Made by a program: the position numbers and the translations under genes. This document shows, in pieces, positions 7,792 to 15,888 of a stretch of DNA of 22,424 bases. The stretch is from an uncultured Prevotellaceae bacterium. Lineage in GTDB: Bacteria > Bacteroidota > Bacteroidia > Bacteroidales > Bacteroidaceae. The DNA is taken from positions 1 to 22,424 of the forward strand of contig UQST01000043.1 of assembly GCA_900543815.1 (NCBI GenBank). Reading direction: 5' to 3'. Position 1 is the first letter of the stretch. Each line of letters starts with the position of its first letter. The notes beneath the pieces are model-generated. The model worked only from the letters and a program-made list of their open reading frames with translations. It had not been told where the DNA came from and searched no databases.

Positions 7792-10134
7792 TTATTTTAT
7801 GGCGCTTCCGCCGTTTTGATAAGTATTTCCGTTAGTCTTTCCCGCGGATGGATCCTTGGTAAGGAGCGGGAACTTGAAGTTGTTACTGATTATCACATTG
7901 GGCATCAGTGTGCTGGCTTCTGTTGAACCTACGCGGTTGATCATCACCACACCCACAGGACCAGACAGGCTTCCCTGGGCGTTGGACTTGCTCAGCACAT
8001 ACTTGTAGAAGTCCTCATTAATCTTCTCCGAGAAGCTGATGAGGTTGCCATAGGTTACTCCCCATTTGTCCATATCACCTCCAGACATATTATTCACAGG
8101 TTTACATGTCTTAGGCTTATTCTTATCAATAAAGTAACCACACAGAGAATTGATATACACAGAGCTCTGGTTGTTCTTATCCTTGATGGACTTATCAAAC
8201 GTATCCTTGGCATCCTTGAGTTTCTCCTTATAGGACTCATCCCATTTCGCCCAATAATGCTTTTTGTCACTCCAATTACTATACAAATAAAGTACCAGAT
8301 CCTCTTCCACCACACGTGGCCATTCCTGCACCCAAGCACTGAATTCCTTGTTGGTCAGGTAGGTATAATTGGCTTCAACTTTTGTCTTAAGATTATCGAA
8401 TGAAGGAGGTGTTGTTTTTGAATTGTGTTCTACCATCATTTCCTCCTCCATGGTTCCGGCTCCAGCCGTTCCCACCTGACTCGTCACAGGATAACCTCTC
8501 TTCTTCCATTTATCTTGCAGAGAGCCCCATCCTTCTACCACCAAGAAGTCCTTATCTGCAATAGTTGCTCGTGTGGCATCGCTCAACACATCCTCATCCT
8601 CAGAAGTGGGACGCAGGATGAACATCATCTTGCCTCGCACATCTCCAATGGACAGACCAGGACGGAAAAGAGCAGTTTGCCCGCTTGTATGAATATCCAG
8701 TTGGTCGTACCAGTTCAAGAAATTTGTCACAAACTTATTTCCATCACGTCCTCCTGTGGGCTGATAGCTGATAATCATCATGGCAAACTCATCGGGGTTT
8801 GCTGTCAGCATACGATAAACCTCTCCGACAGCCTCATCCACGGTATTACTCAAGGGATCCTGGTCATTACTGATTATCAATCCTCCCTGGCCGAAGTTCT
8901 TATTAAGACCTGCGGTCACCTCAAAGGCTCTTACACCCAAGTTCCACTGATCTGCGATATCAAGCGTTTGCGCCTTGAAGTTCTCAGTATCAGTGCCACT
9001 ATACTTACAAGAATAAGAGTTGCCCGAGCCTGGGATACTGAGCTGAGAGAGCAGCACATTGCTATTCATGTGACTGAGCCACTGGTTGGCAATGAAGTTG
9101 GAAGGCACCTGGATATTCCGCACCAAGTTCTTGAGGTGTGACTTTATAATCATGGGCGAACCGTTGGCTGTCAAGTCGTGCGACTTGATTCCCTTGGCTG
9201 TCTGCAATGAAATCTTCAGTGCTTGGTAGTGATCCAAAGGAAGCAAGAATACAGTGACTTTAAGAGTCTGTCCACTAGTAAGACGGAATGGTTTTCCGTT
9301 CTTCTTATCCACCAGTGACACATTCACGGTGTGACGGTCATCCGTTGTGGACAATATGGTGCAGTCGGGATAGCCATCGGTGGCAACCTTATCCAAATCG
9401 CAGGTGAAGGGACCTGTGAGATTCTCGGTATCCGAACTGATACGGATATCTGTCAGGTCCACCGTCTGCTGGTCAGGACCCTGCAACTCCAGCTCCAGTG
9501 CTGTAACCATACTCTTGAAGGAGAGGTTCACTTCATTGCTTGAGCCTGGCTCCATCACTGCCTTGGCAGTCATGAAGGCATAGTCCATGTTGGGCTTTGC
9601 CACATAGTTTTTGCCGTCGGGGGCAGTAATCTCCAGAGGAGTCTGCTCCATAGGCACCACACCCTTGGCCCAGTTGCCGCTCATCTCAAGCTGGCTGTTC
9701 TTGGCGGGTGAGGGATAGAAGGCATAGAAGGTGTGCTTCTTGCTGGGATCACCCCACTGCAGGCTTCCATTGGGATTCACGCGCTCCAGATAGCCATAGT
9801 CCTTGCCGCCTGCATTCTCATGGCTTACTATCTTGTAGTCAGAGTAGTTGACACCTTCGGCAGGGTTCTGTGCCTCCTTACAGAAGATGCGTATCTGGTC
9901 GCCCTCTTCCCAATCGATGCGTTCATACTTCTTACCTTCAAACTCATAGGTCACACCTGTATAAACTGTTCGTGTGTCGTTGCCTCCATTGTTCTCATAG
10001 CCGGCACGCGCACGAAACTCTACATTGTCTCCCTTGTGCCAAGTCTCCTTGGGCTTTACGATATCATTCTCCTGACATCCGGCCAGCAGAATGGCGGTGC
10101 TCACGAGAGCACCCATCAAAGGTCTTGTTCTCAT
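7792..10134 (-). CDS. Fimbrillin-head lipoprotein with catalytically degenerate PI-PLC-X-like domain
   Basis: 780 residues from ATG 10134. The signal peptide MRTRPLMGALVSTAILLAGC has a clear lipobox (LLAGC, Cys20). Residues 40-340 resemble a fimbrillin head: NDTRTVYTG, then IDWEEGDQIRIF near 73-84 (the 'W..GD.I.if' hallmark). Residues 350-760 carry a PI-PLC X-like scaffold: LSIPGSGNS at 365-373, QTLDIADQWNLGVRAFEV near 389-406, RGKMMFILRP at 500-509 and GVVMINRVG near 728-736. In active enzymes the first reads LSIPGTHDS and the second continues FDIR; here the catalytic His is Gly, the DIR is EVT, and the second catalytic His region reads SNDQ. The domain is therefore probably a binding fold rather than a phospholipase. 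The frame is open 34 codons upstream, but the signal peptide starts at 10134 and the extension overlaps the small gene before it. Confidence 0.82.
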   Translation of the reverse strand: MRTRPLMGALVSTAILLAGCQENDIVKPKETWHKGDNVEFRARAGYENNGGNDTRTVYTGVTYEFEGKKYERIDWEEGDQIRIFCKEAQNPAEGVNYSDYKIVSHENAGGKDYGYLERVNPNGSLQWGDPSKKHTFYAFYPSPAKNSQLEMSGNWAKGVVPMEQTPLEITAPDGKNYVAKPNMDYAFMTAKAVMEPGSSNEVNLSFKSMVTALELELQGPDQQTVDLTDIRISSDTENLTGPFTCDLDKVATDGYPDCTILSTTDDRHTVNVSLVDKKNGKPFRLTSGQTLKVTVFLLPLDHYQALKISLQTAKGIKSHDLTANGSPMIIKSHLKNLVRNIQVPSNFIANQWLSHMNSNVLLSQLSIPGSGNSYSCKYSGTDTENFKAQTLDIADQWNLGVRAFEVTAGLNKNFGQGGLIISNDQDPLSNTVDEAVGEVYRMLTANPDEFAMMIISYQPTGGRDGNKFVTNFLNWYDQLDIHTSGQTALFRPGLSIGDVRGKMMFILRPTSEDEDVLSDATRATIADKDFLVVEGWGSLQDKWKKRGYPVTSQVGTAGAGTMEEEMMVEHNSKTTPPSFDNLKTKVEANYTYLTNKEFSAWVQEWPRVVEEDLVLYLYSNWSDKKHYWAKWDESYKEKLKDAKDTFDKSIKDKNNQSSVYINSLCGYFIDKNKPKTCKPVNNMSGGDMDKWGVTYGNLISFSEKINEDFYKYVLSKSNAQGSLSGPVGVVMINRVGSTEASTLMPNVIISNNFKFPLLTKDPSAGKTNGNTYQNGGSAIK

Positions 10135-10150
10135 CGTGCTTAATCTTAGT

Positions 10151-10330
10151 TTACTTCCATCCTTCGTCTTTCCAGTCTCCAGCATCATGCGTGTTACCAA
10201 TTTCGTGACCGGCGCTTTCCACCTTGTCATGGTCATCCTTAGATATCACCGAGGCTTTCATGAAGCCTTTCTCCAACTGCACCTGAGTGCGCACAGTGAG
10301 CGGTGACTCATACTGTCTTGTCATTTTCAT
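10151..10330 (-). CDS. Small protein (59 residues) upstream of the surface lipoproteins
   Basis: A minus-strand ORF from ATG 10330 to TAA 10151-10153, starting MKMTRQYESPLTVRTQVQLE and ending DAGDWKDEGWK. It contains no transmembrane segment or signal peptide. The N-terminal pattern (basic residues, YxSPxT, then a short amphipathic stretch, LEKGF and a small-residue KASV step) resembles a loose family of short Bacteroidales proteins encoded beside surface-protein or polysaccharide genes. That resemblance is from memory and unverified. The second half is acidic/His-rich and ends in two Trp-Lys motifs. It lies 53 bases after the BY-kinase stop and 16 bases before the lipoprotein start, consistent with cotranscription. 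ATG at 10324 is an alternative start. Function unknown; it could be a regulator, a peptide substrate or a structural partner. Confidence 0.65.
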   Translation of the reverse strand: MKMTRQYESPLTVRTQVQLEKGFMKASVISKDDHDKVESAGHEIGNTHDAGDWKDEGWK

Positions 10331-10383
10331 AATCTTTTACTTCTTTTTTAAGGTTAGTACTTAACTATCTTATTCTTTCTCTT

Positions 10384-12756
10384 TTACTTCTTACTCTTTT
10401 TTCCTTTGCCATAACCATATCCGTAGCCATATCCATAACGGCCATAACCATATCCATATCCGTAGCCATAACCACGATGTGCGATATCCACTCCGTTGAG
10501 CACCAGAGCCATATTGCGCAGGCGCTTCTCCTGATAGAGGCTCTCGATGTCGGGCAACTGGCGTCGGTCGAGCTTGCCTGCACGCACCACAAAGATAGTG
10601 AGATCGGCCACACGGTTGGCAATGGATGCATCGGCAATGATGCCTACAGGCACACTGTCGGCTACGATATAGTCATAACGCTGGCGCAACTCCTCCACCA
10701 GTTTGTCCAGACGCTCGTCCATGAGCAGTTCGGCAGGATTGGGAGGCACTGTGCCTGCAGGGATGACGTCCAGCCCATCCACTCCCTCTACGGGACGGAT
10801 GATATCATCTACCTGCACGCTGGAGTCAGCCAGATAGTTGGTGAGTCCCATCTTGTGCCCATGCCCATGCATGTGATGGCTGAGAGTACCCTTGCGGATA
10901 TCCATATCGAGCAGCAGCACACGCTTCTTGGCAAATACCAGTGTGAGTGCAAGGTTGCGCGAGATGAAAGTCTTGCCGGCTCCCTCATTGAAGGAGGTGA
11001 AGGTGATGACCTTGGCAGGATGTTCCTTGCGGCCCATAAACTCCATGTTGGTACGCAGGATGCGGAATGCCTCTGAAGTCATGTCGTTGCCATCGGCTGT
11101 TACCACCATCTCCTGTCGTTTGCCCTTGGAGCGTGAGTTGTCGCGGCCTTGAGGAATCTCGCCCAGGAAAGGCACACTCACACGTCCCTTGAGGTCGCGA
11201 CGGCTGTGCACATAAGTGTCCATGAAGAGACGCACCATGAGCCACACGGCAGGCAGGGCAAAACCAATGAGCAAACCCAGCAGCATGATGCGTGAACGCA
11301 CAGGAGCGATAGGAGCATTGCTACCAGTGGCACCATCGATGACGCGGGCATTGTTGTCGGCCATAGCCTGTGTGATGGCATTCTCCTCGCGGCGGTTGAG
11401 CAGGAACAGGTACAGAGCCTCCTTGATCTTCTGCTGACGCTCGATGGAGAGCATCTCACGCTCCTGGGTGGGGATAGAAGCCACACGCGACTGTGCTCTC
11501 ACCTCACGGCTTTGTGCATCGCGCTTCCTCACGTTGATGCTCACTATCATGTTATCCACAGCGCGTATGATGCTCTGCTTCATGGCATGCAGCGAGTTGT
11601 TGAGTTCCTCCACCACGGGATTGCTGTTGCTGCTGTCCTCTATGAGTTTGTCGCGACGGAGCTTGATGGCATTGTACTGGCTTATCTGGCTCTCCACGCT
11701 GGCATTGTCGATACCTGTGTTGCTGGGTATGAGGTCGCCGTCCTTGGTATGGTCCTCCAGATAATCCTTGATGTAGGTGGCCAGCCTGAGCTGGGTTTCC
11801 ATCTCCAGTGCTTCGCTGTTGGACTTGCGGCTCTCATCGAGATAGGCGCTGGCGGTATTGTTGATATCGAGAATGCGGTTGTCGCGCTTGTAAGTCTCCA
11901 GCTCGCTCTCCACACCGCCCAGTTCGCGGCTGATGATGATGAGACGCTCATTGATGAAGTCGGCGGTATTGACAGCCACCTGGTTCTTGTCGCGGATAGC
12001 ATCCTCGTTGTAGGCAGTGATGAGCATGTTGAGCACATCCTCGGCACGTGAGGGAGAAGCATCCTTGAGCGAGAGGGTGAGAATGCTGGAAGCATCTTCC
12101 TCCTGTCGGATACCCAAGTTGGCCAGATAATAGGCGGCAACTGACGAGAGCGGGCGCTTGCTCACATTGATTTCCTTGCCAAACCACGAGCGGGTGCAAT
12201 AGCTGGTGGGAGAGACTGCCAGGCGCATACCGCCCAGCTTGACGGTATCCTTCATGGCTATCACCCACGAATCGCCCTCGCCTGCACTACTGAGGTCGGT
12301 GATGCGCACATGCTTGGCATCCTCGACGCGCAGATTGAGCGAGATGTAAGTTTCGGGCGTAGCATCGGGGAAGCAGACAGCCACAGGAGCCGTAGCATAG
12401 AGTTCGCTCGTGCGCAGTCCGTCCTTGTACTGATAGCTCACATCGGCATGCACGCGGCGAACCACCTCCTGCATGAGCTTCTTGGAACGGAACTGCAGGA
12501 TTTCGTTGGCCACATTGACCTTGTTGATGTAGTTGTCATAGCGGTCAAGCCCAGCCGTATAGGTCTTGTTGGAGGGATCCTTGATGATGACCGTAGCCTG
12601 ACGGAAATAGGTGAACGGAGTGCGTGCATACTTGAGCCAAGCCAGTCCACCGAAGATCAACATGCTGACGAGAAACCATTGCCAGCGTGCCAGGAGATAG
12701 AAGAAGAGGTCCTTCAGGTTGATGTCCTGGCTGTTCTTTTCTTGTTCGTATGTCAT
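10384..12756 (-). CDS. Wzc-like polysaccharide co-polymerase with bacterial tyrosine kinase domain
   Basis: 790 residues, the full length for a Wzc-type fusion. Residues 1-45 include the first membrane helix (FLVSMLIFGGLAWL), residues 46-180 a Wzz-like domain, residues 260-460 long coiled-coil segments, and residues 488-511 the second membrane helix. The cytoplasmic BY-kinase domain has Walker A at 588-596 (SFNEGAGKT), Walker A' at 613-619 (VLLLDMD) and Walker B near 697-700 (IVAD). The tail, residues 762-783, is a Gly-Tyr repeat with ten Tyr followed by a Lys-rich end, the expected autophosphorylation cluster. It controls chain length and export together with the Wza-like lipoprotein 21 bases upstream. 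No cognate low-molecular-weight or PHP-type phosphatase is seen in the window. Confidence 0.96.
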   Translation of the reverse strand: MTYEQEKNSQDINLKDLFFYLLARWQWFLVSMLIFGGLAWLKYARTPFTYFRQATVIIKDPSNKTYTAGLDRYDNYINKVNVANEILQFRSKKLMQEVVRRVHADVSYQYKDGLRTSELYATAPVAVCFPDATPETYISLNLRVEDAKHVRITDLSSAGEGDSWVIAMKDTVKLGGMRLAVSPTSYCTRSWFGKEINVSKRPLSSVAAYYLANLGIRQEEDASSILTLSLKDASPSRAEDVLNMLITAYNEDAIRDKNQVAVNTADFINERLIIISRELGGVESELETYKRDNRILDINNTASAYLDESRKSNSEALEMETQLRLATYIKDYLEDHTKDGDLIPSNTGIDNASVESQISQYNAIKLRRDKLIEDSSNSNPVVEELNNSLHAMKQSIIRAVDNMIVSINVRKRDAQSREVRAQSRVASIPTQEREMLSIERQQKIKEALYLFLLNRREENAITQAMADNNARVIDGATGSNAPIAPVRSRIMLLGLLIGFALPAVWLMVRLFMDTYVHSRRDLKGRVSVPFLGEIPQGRDNSRSKGKRQEMVVTADGNDMTSEAFRILRTNMEFMGRKEHPAKVITFTSFNEGAGKTFISRNLALTLVFAKKRVLLLDMDIRKGTLSHHMHGHGHKMGLTNYLADSSVQVDDIIRPVEGVDGLDVIPAGTVPPNPAELLMDERLDKLVEELRQRYDYIVADSVPVGIIADASIANRVADLTIFVVRAGKLDRRQLPDIESLYQEKRLRNMALVLNGVDIAHRGYGYGYGYGYGRYGYGYGYGYGKGKKSKK
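10408..10473 (-). repeat. Hexanucleotide repeat encoding the (Gly-Tyr) tail
   Basis: Eleven Gly-Tyr-type units are encoded by degenerate 6-bp repeats (GGNTAY, read on the minus strand) at the 3' end of the Wzc-like gene, interrupted once by Arg. Repeated copies of GGATAT, GGTTAT and GGCTAC make the tract prone to gain or loss of whole units without frameshift. That would change the number of phosphorylatable Tyr residues. Confidence 0.8.
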
Positions 12757-12777
12757 AGGGATAGAATGTGTTCGTTG

Positions 12778-13584
12778 TTACTTCTTGAGTACCCACAGCA
12801 TGGAAGCCACCACGCTGGCCAGTGAGAGTACGATGCCGCCTATCTGGAAGATGCGACCCTCACGCTCGCGGGACTTATGCTTGGGCTCTACATACACGAT
12901 ATCGTTCTGCTGCAGATAGTAGCAGGGCGACTGGAAGATTTCCTTGCTGCGGATATCGTGCACATATATCTTGCGCTCACCGTTGTTCTCGCGTATGACT
13001 GCCACGGAGCCCAACTTGGCATTCGACTTGAGGTCGCCGGCATTGGCAATGGCATCGAGGAGTGTCACACGGTCATCATCCACCGAGAAGGTGCCGGCAT
13101 GGCCCACAGCGCCCAACACTGTGTAGCGGAAGTTGAGAAACTCGAGCGACACCTGAGGGTCCTTGATGTAGTTGCCTTCTATTATCTTGTTCTTGATCAT
13201 TTCGGTCACCTGGCTCACGCGAAGTCCCTCGACATGCAGAGTGCCCAGGATGGGGAAGTCGATGTTGCCATCCACATCCACACGATAACCTTTGGCCCCC
13301 TTCTCCTGGGAGCCGCCTGAGGAGGTGGATACAGTGCCGTCCGCACCCACTTGGATGCTGTTGGCATGCGTGTTGAAGGGCAGTGCCAATTCGGGACGCT
13401 TGCAGCTCACCACGATGCTTAGGCGGTCATGGGTGTGCACAGTGGCTTCATAGCGGCTGTCATACTCGTAGCCCTGACCCTGCTGCATGTCACTGAAGTA
13501 AGCGATATTCTTGCGCGATGCGCAGGATGGAAATAACATAAGGACTGCCACGCAGCCTATCAGAATCTCTCTTTTCTTCATCAT
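12778..13584 (-). CDS. Wza-like polysaccharide export lipoprotein
   Basis: 268 residues with a lipoprotein signal peptide (lipobox LFPSC, Cys21). Residues about 45-135 fit the Poly_export (PES) domain, including YEATVHTHDRLSIVVSCKRPEL and IDFPILGTLHVEGLRVSQVTEMI. Residues about 160-240 fit an SLBB domain (VGHAGTFSVDDDRVTLLDAI, NDIVYVEPK). The C-terminus ends in a hydrophobic helix (IGGIVLSLASVVASMLWVL). It is shorter than E. coli Wza and typical of Bacteroidales homologues. It should form the outer-membrane export channel and partner the adjacent kinase. The start is ATG 13584 or the next codon (ATG 13581). A 69-base AT-rich gap separates it from the HPr-kinase-like gene. Confidence 0.93.
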   Translation of the reverse strand: MMKKREILIGCVAVLMLFPSCASRKNIAYFSDMQQGQGYEYDSRYEATVHTHDRLSIVVSCKRPELALPFNTHANSIQVGADGTVSTSSGGSQEKGAKGYRVDVDGNIDFPILGTLHVEGLRVSQVTEMIKNKIIEGNYIKDPQVSLEFLNFRYTVLGAVGHAGTFSVDDDRVTLLDAIANAGDLKSNAKLGSVAVIRENNGERKIYVHDIRSKEIFQSPCYYLQQNDIVYVEPKHKSREREGRIFQIGGIVLSLASVVASMLWVLKK

Positions 13585-13653
13585 TGTTGTAGTTATGCTA
13601 TTATTTCGTTGTTGGATAGAATTCTATATATATAATGTGTGCAGGCCAACTGC

Positions 13654-14550
13654 TCATGCCAGCGAAGCGGCACAGAGACGGGCGGCAGCCTCATCGGGCA
13701 GACACTCCAGTGCGCCTACCCTGACGGTGAGTGCCACCTGGGCCAGCGTGTCGGCCATGAGCTGGTAATAGCGCTCGTGCTGGCCAATGGCCGAGATGCC
13801 CGGCAACAGCAGGCTGAATGCCTCCACCTCGGCGGCAGGCAGGAACCTGTTGTGGGGTGCCTGAGCCAGTCGCACTATCCCCTGCACCCGATAGCGTTCG
13901 GAACGGTAGCAAAGAGTCTTGCCGCTCCAAGGGGTACCATAGGCCCACACCTGCCCGTCATGCAGGCGCAGCATGGGATTGTCATCATTGAGCAACAGGC
14001 AGCCGGGGAAGCACTGTTGCCACAGCCGTGCATGGGTGCTCTTGCCTGTTCCGCTCTGTCCCATGAAGAGATAAGCGCTGCCCGAAAGCACCACTGCCGC
14101 TGCGTGCAGCGAGATGGCCCCGTGAGGCAGAATGGCTTGGGCAAAAGCCATACGCAACATAGAACTGAGCACCGACGAGACCATAGGATCGGCCCAATGC
14201 AGAGTGGCGCTCATGTGGGTGAAATCATCGTTGCAAAGGAGCGTGTGAGAGGGAGCGTCGGCAGTGTGACGAACCTGCATGATGTAACCGTCAGCACTGC
14301 GCCAGAGGCTCACCAGCCCCAAGTCGCTCTCACTCTGCTCTATCATCTGCTCGCTGCCTGTGAGGCAGAGAGTCTGGCCTTCGGTGGTGAACGTGAAAAG
14401 CAGAGGTTCGCCTGCCTCTGGCTCACAACGGAAGGCGCTGAACGAAGGCAGGAGCAAGCTGACATCCTGCCGCTGGGGAAGAGTCAGGCTGAAGAGGAAA
14501 CCTCCCACCCTGAAACTGTATGTCGATTGAGTATCACTCATTGTGGTCAT
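13654..14550 (-). CDS. HPr-kinase-like ATPase/kinase of a PqqD-linked cassette
   Basis: 298 residues, soluble. Residues 1-140 are a non-conserved N-terminal part. Residues 145-298 resemble the HprK C-terminal catalytic domain: SLHAAAVVLSGSAYLFMGQS leads into a P-loop at 164-172 (GQSGTGKST), and LLLNDDNPML at 186-194 provides the paired Asp expected at the metal site. It lacks the HprK N-terminal domain and is not expected to act on HPr of a PTS. Such proteins are grouped as HprK-related kinases found with PqqD-like and nucleotidyltransferase partners. The start overlaps the nucleotidyltransferase stop by 17 bases (ATG 14550; ATG 14541 is an alternative). The substrate is unknown and could be a peptide, a protein or a glycolipid. 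Confidence 0.8.
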   Translation of the reverse strand: MTTMSDTQSTYSFRVGGFLFSLTLPQRQDVSLLLPSFSAFRCEPEAGEPLLFTFTTEGQTLCLTGSEQMIEQSESDLGLVSLWRSADGYIMQVRHTADAPSHTLLCNDDFTHMSATLHWADPMVSSVLSSMLRMAFAQAILPHGAISLHAAAVVLSGSAYLFMGQSGTGKSTHARLWQQCFPGCLLLNDDNPMLRLHDGQVWAYGTPWSGKTLCYRSERYRVQGIVRLAQAPHNRFLPAAEVEAFSLLLPGISAIGQHERYYQLMADTLAQVALTVRVGALECLPDEAAARLCAASLA

Positions 14551-15772
14551 CTGTATGAAGTGCTCCAGTGGAGAACTGTCCTGCCATCAGCTGAAGGGCA
14601 GTGAAGAGGGTCTCGGCAGGAGCATAGGTCCACCCGAAGCGTGCATGACGGAGCATGGAGACTGCCGTGCGGCACTTGCTGCGCCAGGAAGACTGCGAAG
14701 CGATGCGGGTGGTGTGAAGCAGTCCGAAGTTTCCGTCCCTCCACACACGTTCCTGCAAGGGTTGGCTGTCGAAGAGACGGTCGGCATAGGGAAGCCGCTG
14801 AAGGGGCAATCCCAGACACTGGGTGAGAAACCCATGCAGCAAGCCGTTCCACTGGAGGAGATGTGCCTGCGAGCAAGCCCGCTGATAGGCGCGGCCGTCA
14901 ATGCGCGAGTGCTCACTGTGGAGGCTCACTGCCAGGTCGGCCATCTGACGCAAACCTATCCCCCATCCCATAGCATGCTTGAGAATGTGGGTGCTCTGGA
15001 TGAAGAGCGAAACCGTAGGCTCGGGTACCATAATCTGCGCATGAGTGCCCATGCCAAGGGCTACACTCTGGGATGGAAAACGGCTGAGCATCCCTGACAG
15101 ACGCCTGCGGGCAAAGGGGCTGGCAAGGTCGGTGAGCCGAGGATGATGCTCCACAGGCACATCCTGCCAGCTGTAGAGGTAACTGCCATCGGGCTTGGGC
15201 TGAGGATGCACACCAGCATCGCGAAGGACACAAAGTGCCTGGGCAGCCTGCCCGTGGATGGGAAAATGGAGGTCGATATCACCACACTCGCGGGCAAGAG
15301 GATGCCGATAGAGGCGGGCTATCGACTGGCCCTTGAGCACCACAGGCTGCAGACCGCGTGTGGTGAAGAACTCACAGAGCGAAGCGAGCGCCTCATTCAT
15401 GTGACGGCTGTGCTGCTCGGCCTGTTCGGCTTGCACCATCCATCGGGTGAGAAGCGCATCATCGGGCAGGAGTTCATCAGGCAGAAACTCGAATGCCTGG
15501 AAGGCAAGCGCCATCACCGTCTGTGCCTGAGCTGTGAGAAAGATGCTCTGCCAGTCGGCGCGTGTAAGCCCTTGGAAAGCCTGCTCCTGTGGCACACGTC
15601 CCCACAGAGCCGACTGCAACAACTGCAGCAGCGCTGTACGGCATGCGGCCGAAGGAATATTGGGACTGGCGCCCAGGCTGTCGTCTCTCTTCACTCTATC
15701 CTCCTGTTGCTTGTGTTTCTTGCTGCTCACCGGCGCAGATGCTTGCTTGAAGCCATCTCCACAGGGAAGCAT
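14534..15772 (-). CDS. Nucleotidyltransferase-fold protein (NTP_transf_5-like)
   Basis: 412 residues from ATG 15772; a GTG at 15799 would add nine codons, with an in-frame stop at 15815-15817 limiting further extension. The key region is VVLKGQSIARLYRHPLARECGDIDLHF (residues 144-170), in which GDIDL gives the metal-binding Asp pair (165 and 167) of a minimal nucleotidyltransferase fold. The rest is helical, with many His and Gln residues. Members occur beside HprK-like and PqqD-like genes in exopolysaccharide and RiPP-type loci; none has a firmly established reaction that I can name. It overlaps the HPr-kinase-like gene by 17 bases, so the two are probably made together. The N-terminus (first 35 residues) is uncertain. 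Confidence 0.78.
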   Translation of the reverse strand: MLPCGDGFKQASAPVSSKKHKQQEDRVKRDDSLGASPNIPSAACRTALLQLLQSALWGRVPQEQAFQGLTRADWQSIFLTAQAQTVMALAFQAFEFLPDELLPDDALLTRWMVQAEQAEQHSRHMNEALASLCEFFTTRGLQPVVLKGQSIARLYRHPLARECGDIDLHFPIHGQAAQALCVLRDAGVHPQPKPDGSYLYSWQDVPVEHHPRLTDLASPFARRRLSGMLSRFPSQSVALGMGTHAQIMVPEPTVSLFIQSTHILKHAMGWGIGLRQMADLAVSLHSEHSRIDGRAYQRACSQAHLLQWNGLLHGFLTQCLGLPLQRLPYADRLFDSQPLQERVWRDGNFGLLHTTRIASQSSWRSKCRTAVSMLRHARFGWTYAPAETLFTALQLMAGQFSTGALHTDDHNE

Positions 15773-15888
15773 TGTGCTGAAAAGAGCCAGGAGAAACACC
15801 CTACAAGACGAGCCTCACGGCTGGTCATAGTTTGCAGGTCATTCCATCCAAGTTTGTTCCTCCTGGACTCTATATTACCTTATTATAT

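Noticed and set aside
10135..10236. N-terminal extension of the PI-PLC-like lipoprotein
   Set aside because: The lipoprotein signal peptide begins at ATG 10134, and the extra 34 codons overlap the 59-residue gene in another frame.
10408..10473. CRISPR-like repeat
   Set aside because: The short repeats are in frame and encode the Gly-Tyr tail of the kinase; there are no spacers.
13639..14604. A 321-codon plus-strand frame opposite the HPr-kinase-like gene
   Set aside because: The minus-strand protein has a proper P-loop and operon context; the plus frame does not resemble a protein family.
15727..15828. A 33-codon minus-strand frame (MTSREARLVG...) before and within the nucleotidyltransferase start
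   Set aside because: It could be a leader peptide, but no conserved features are visible and it overlaps the larger gene; considered only because no better peptide gene lies within the cassette.
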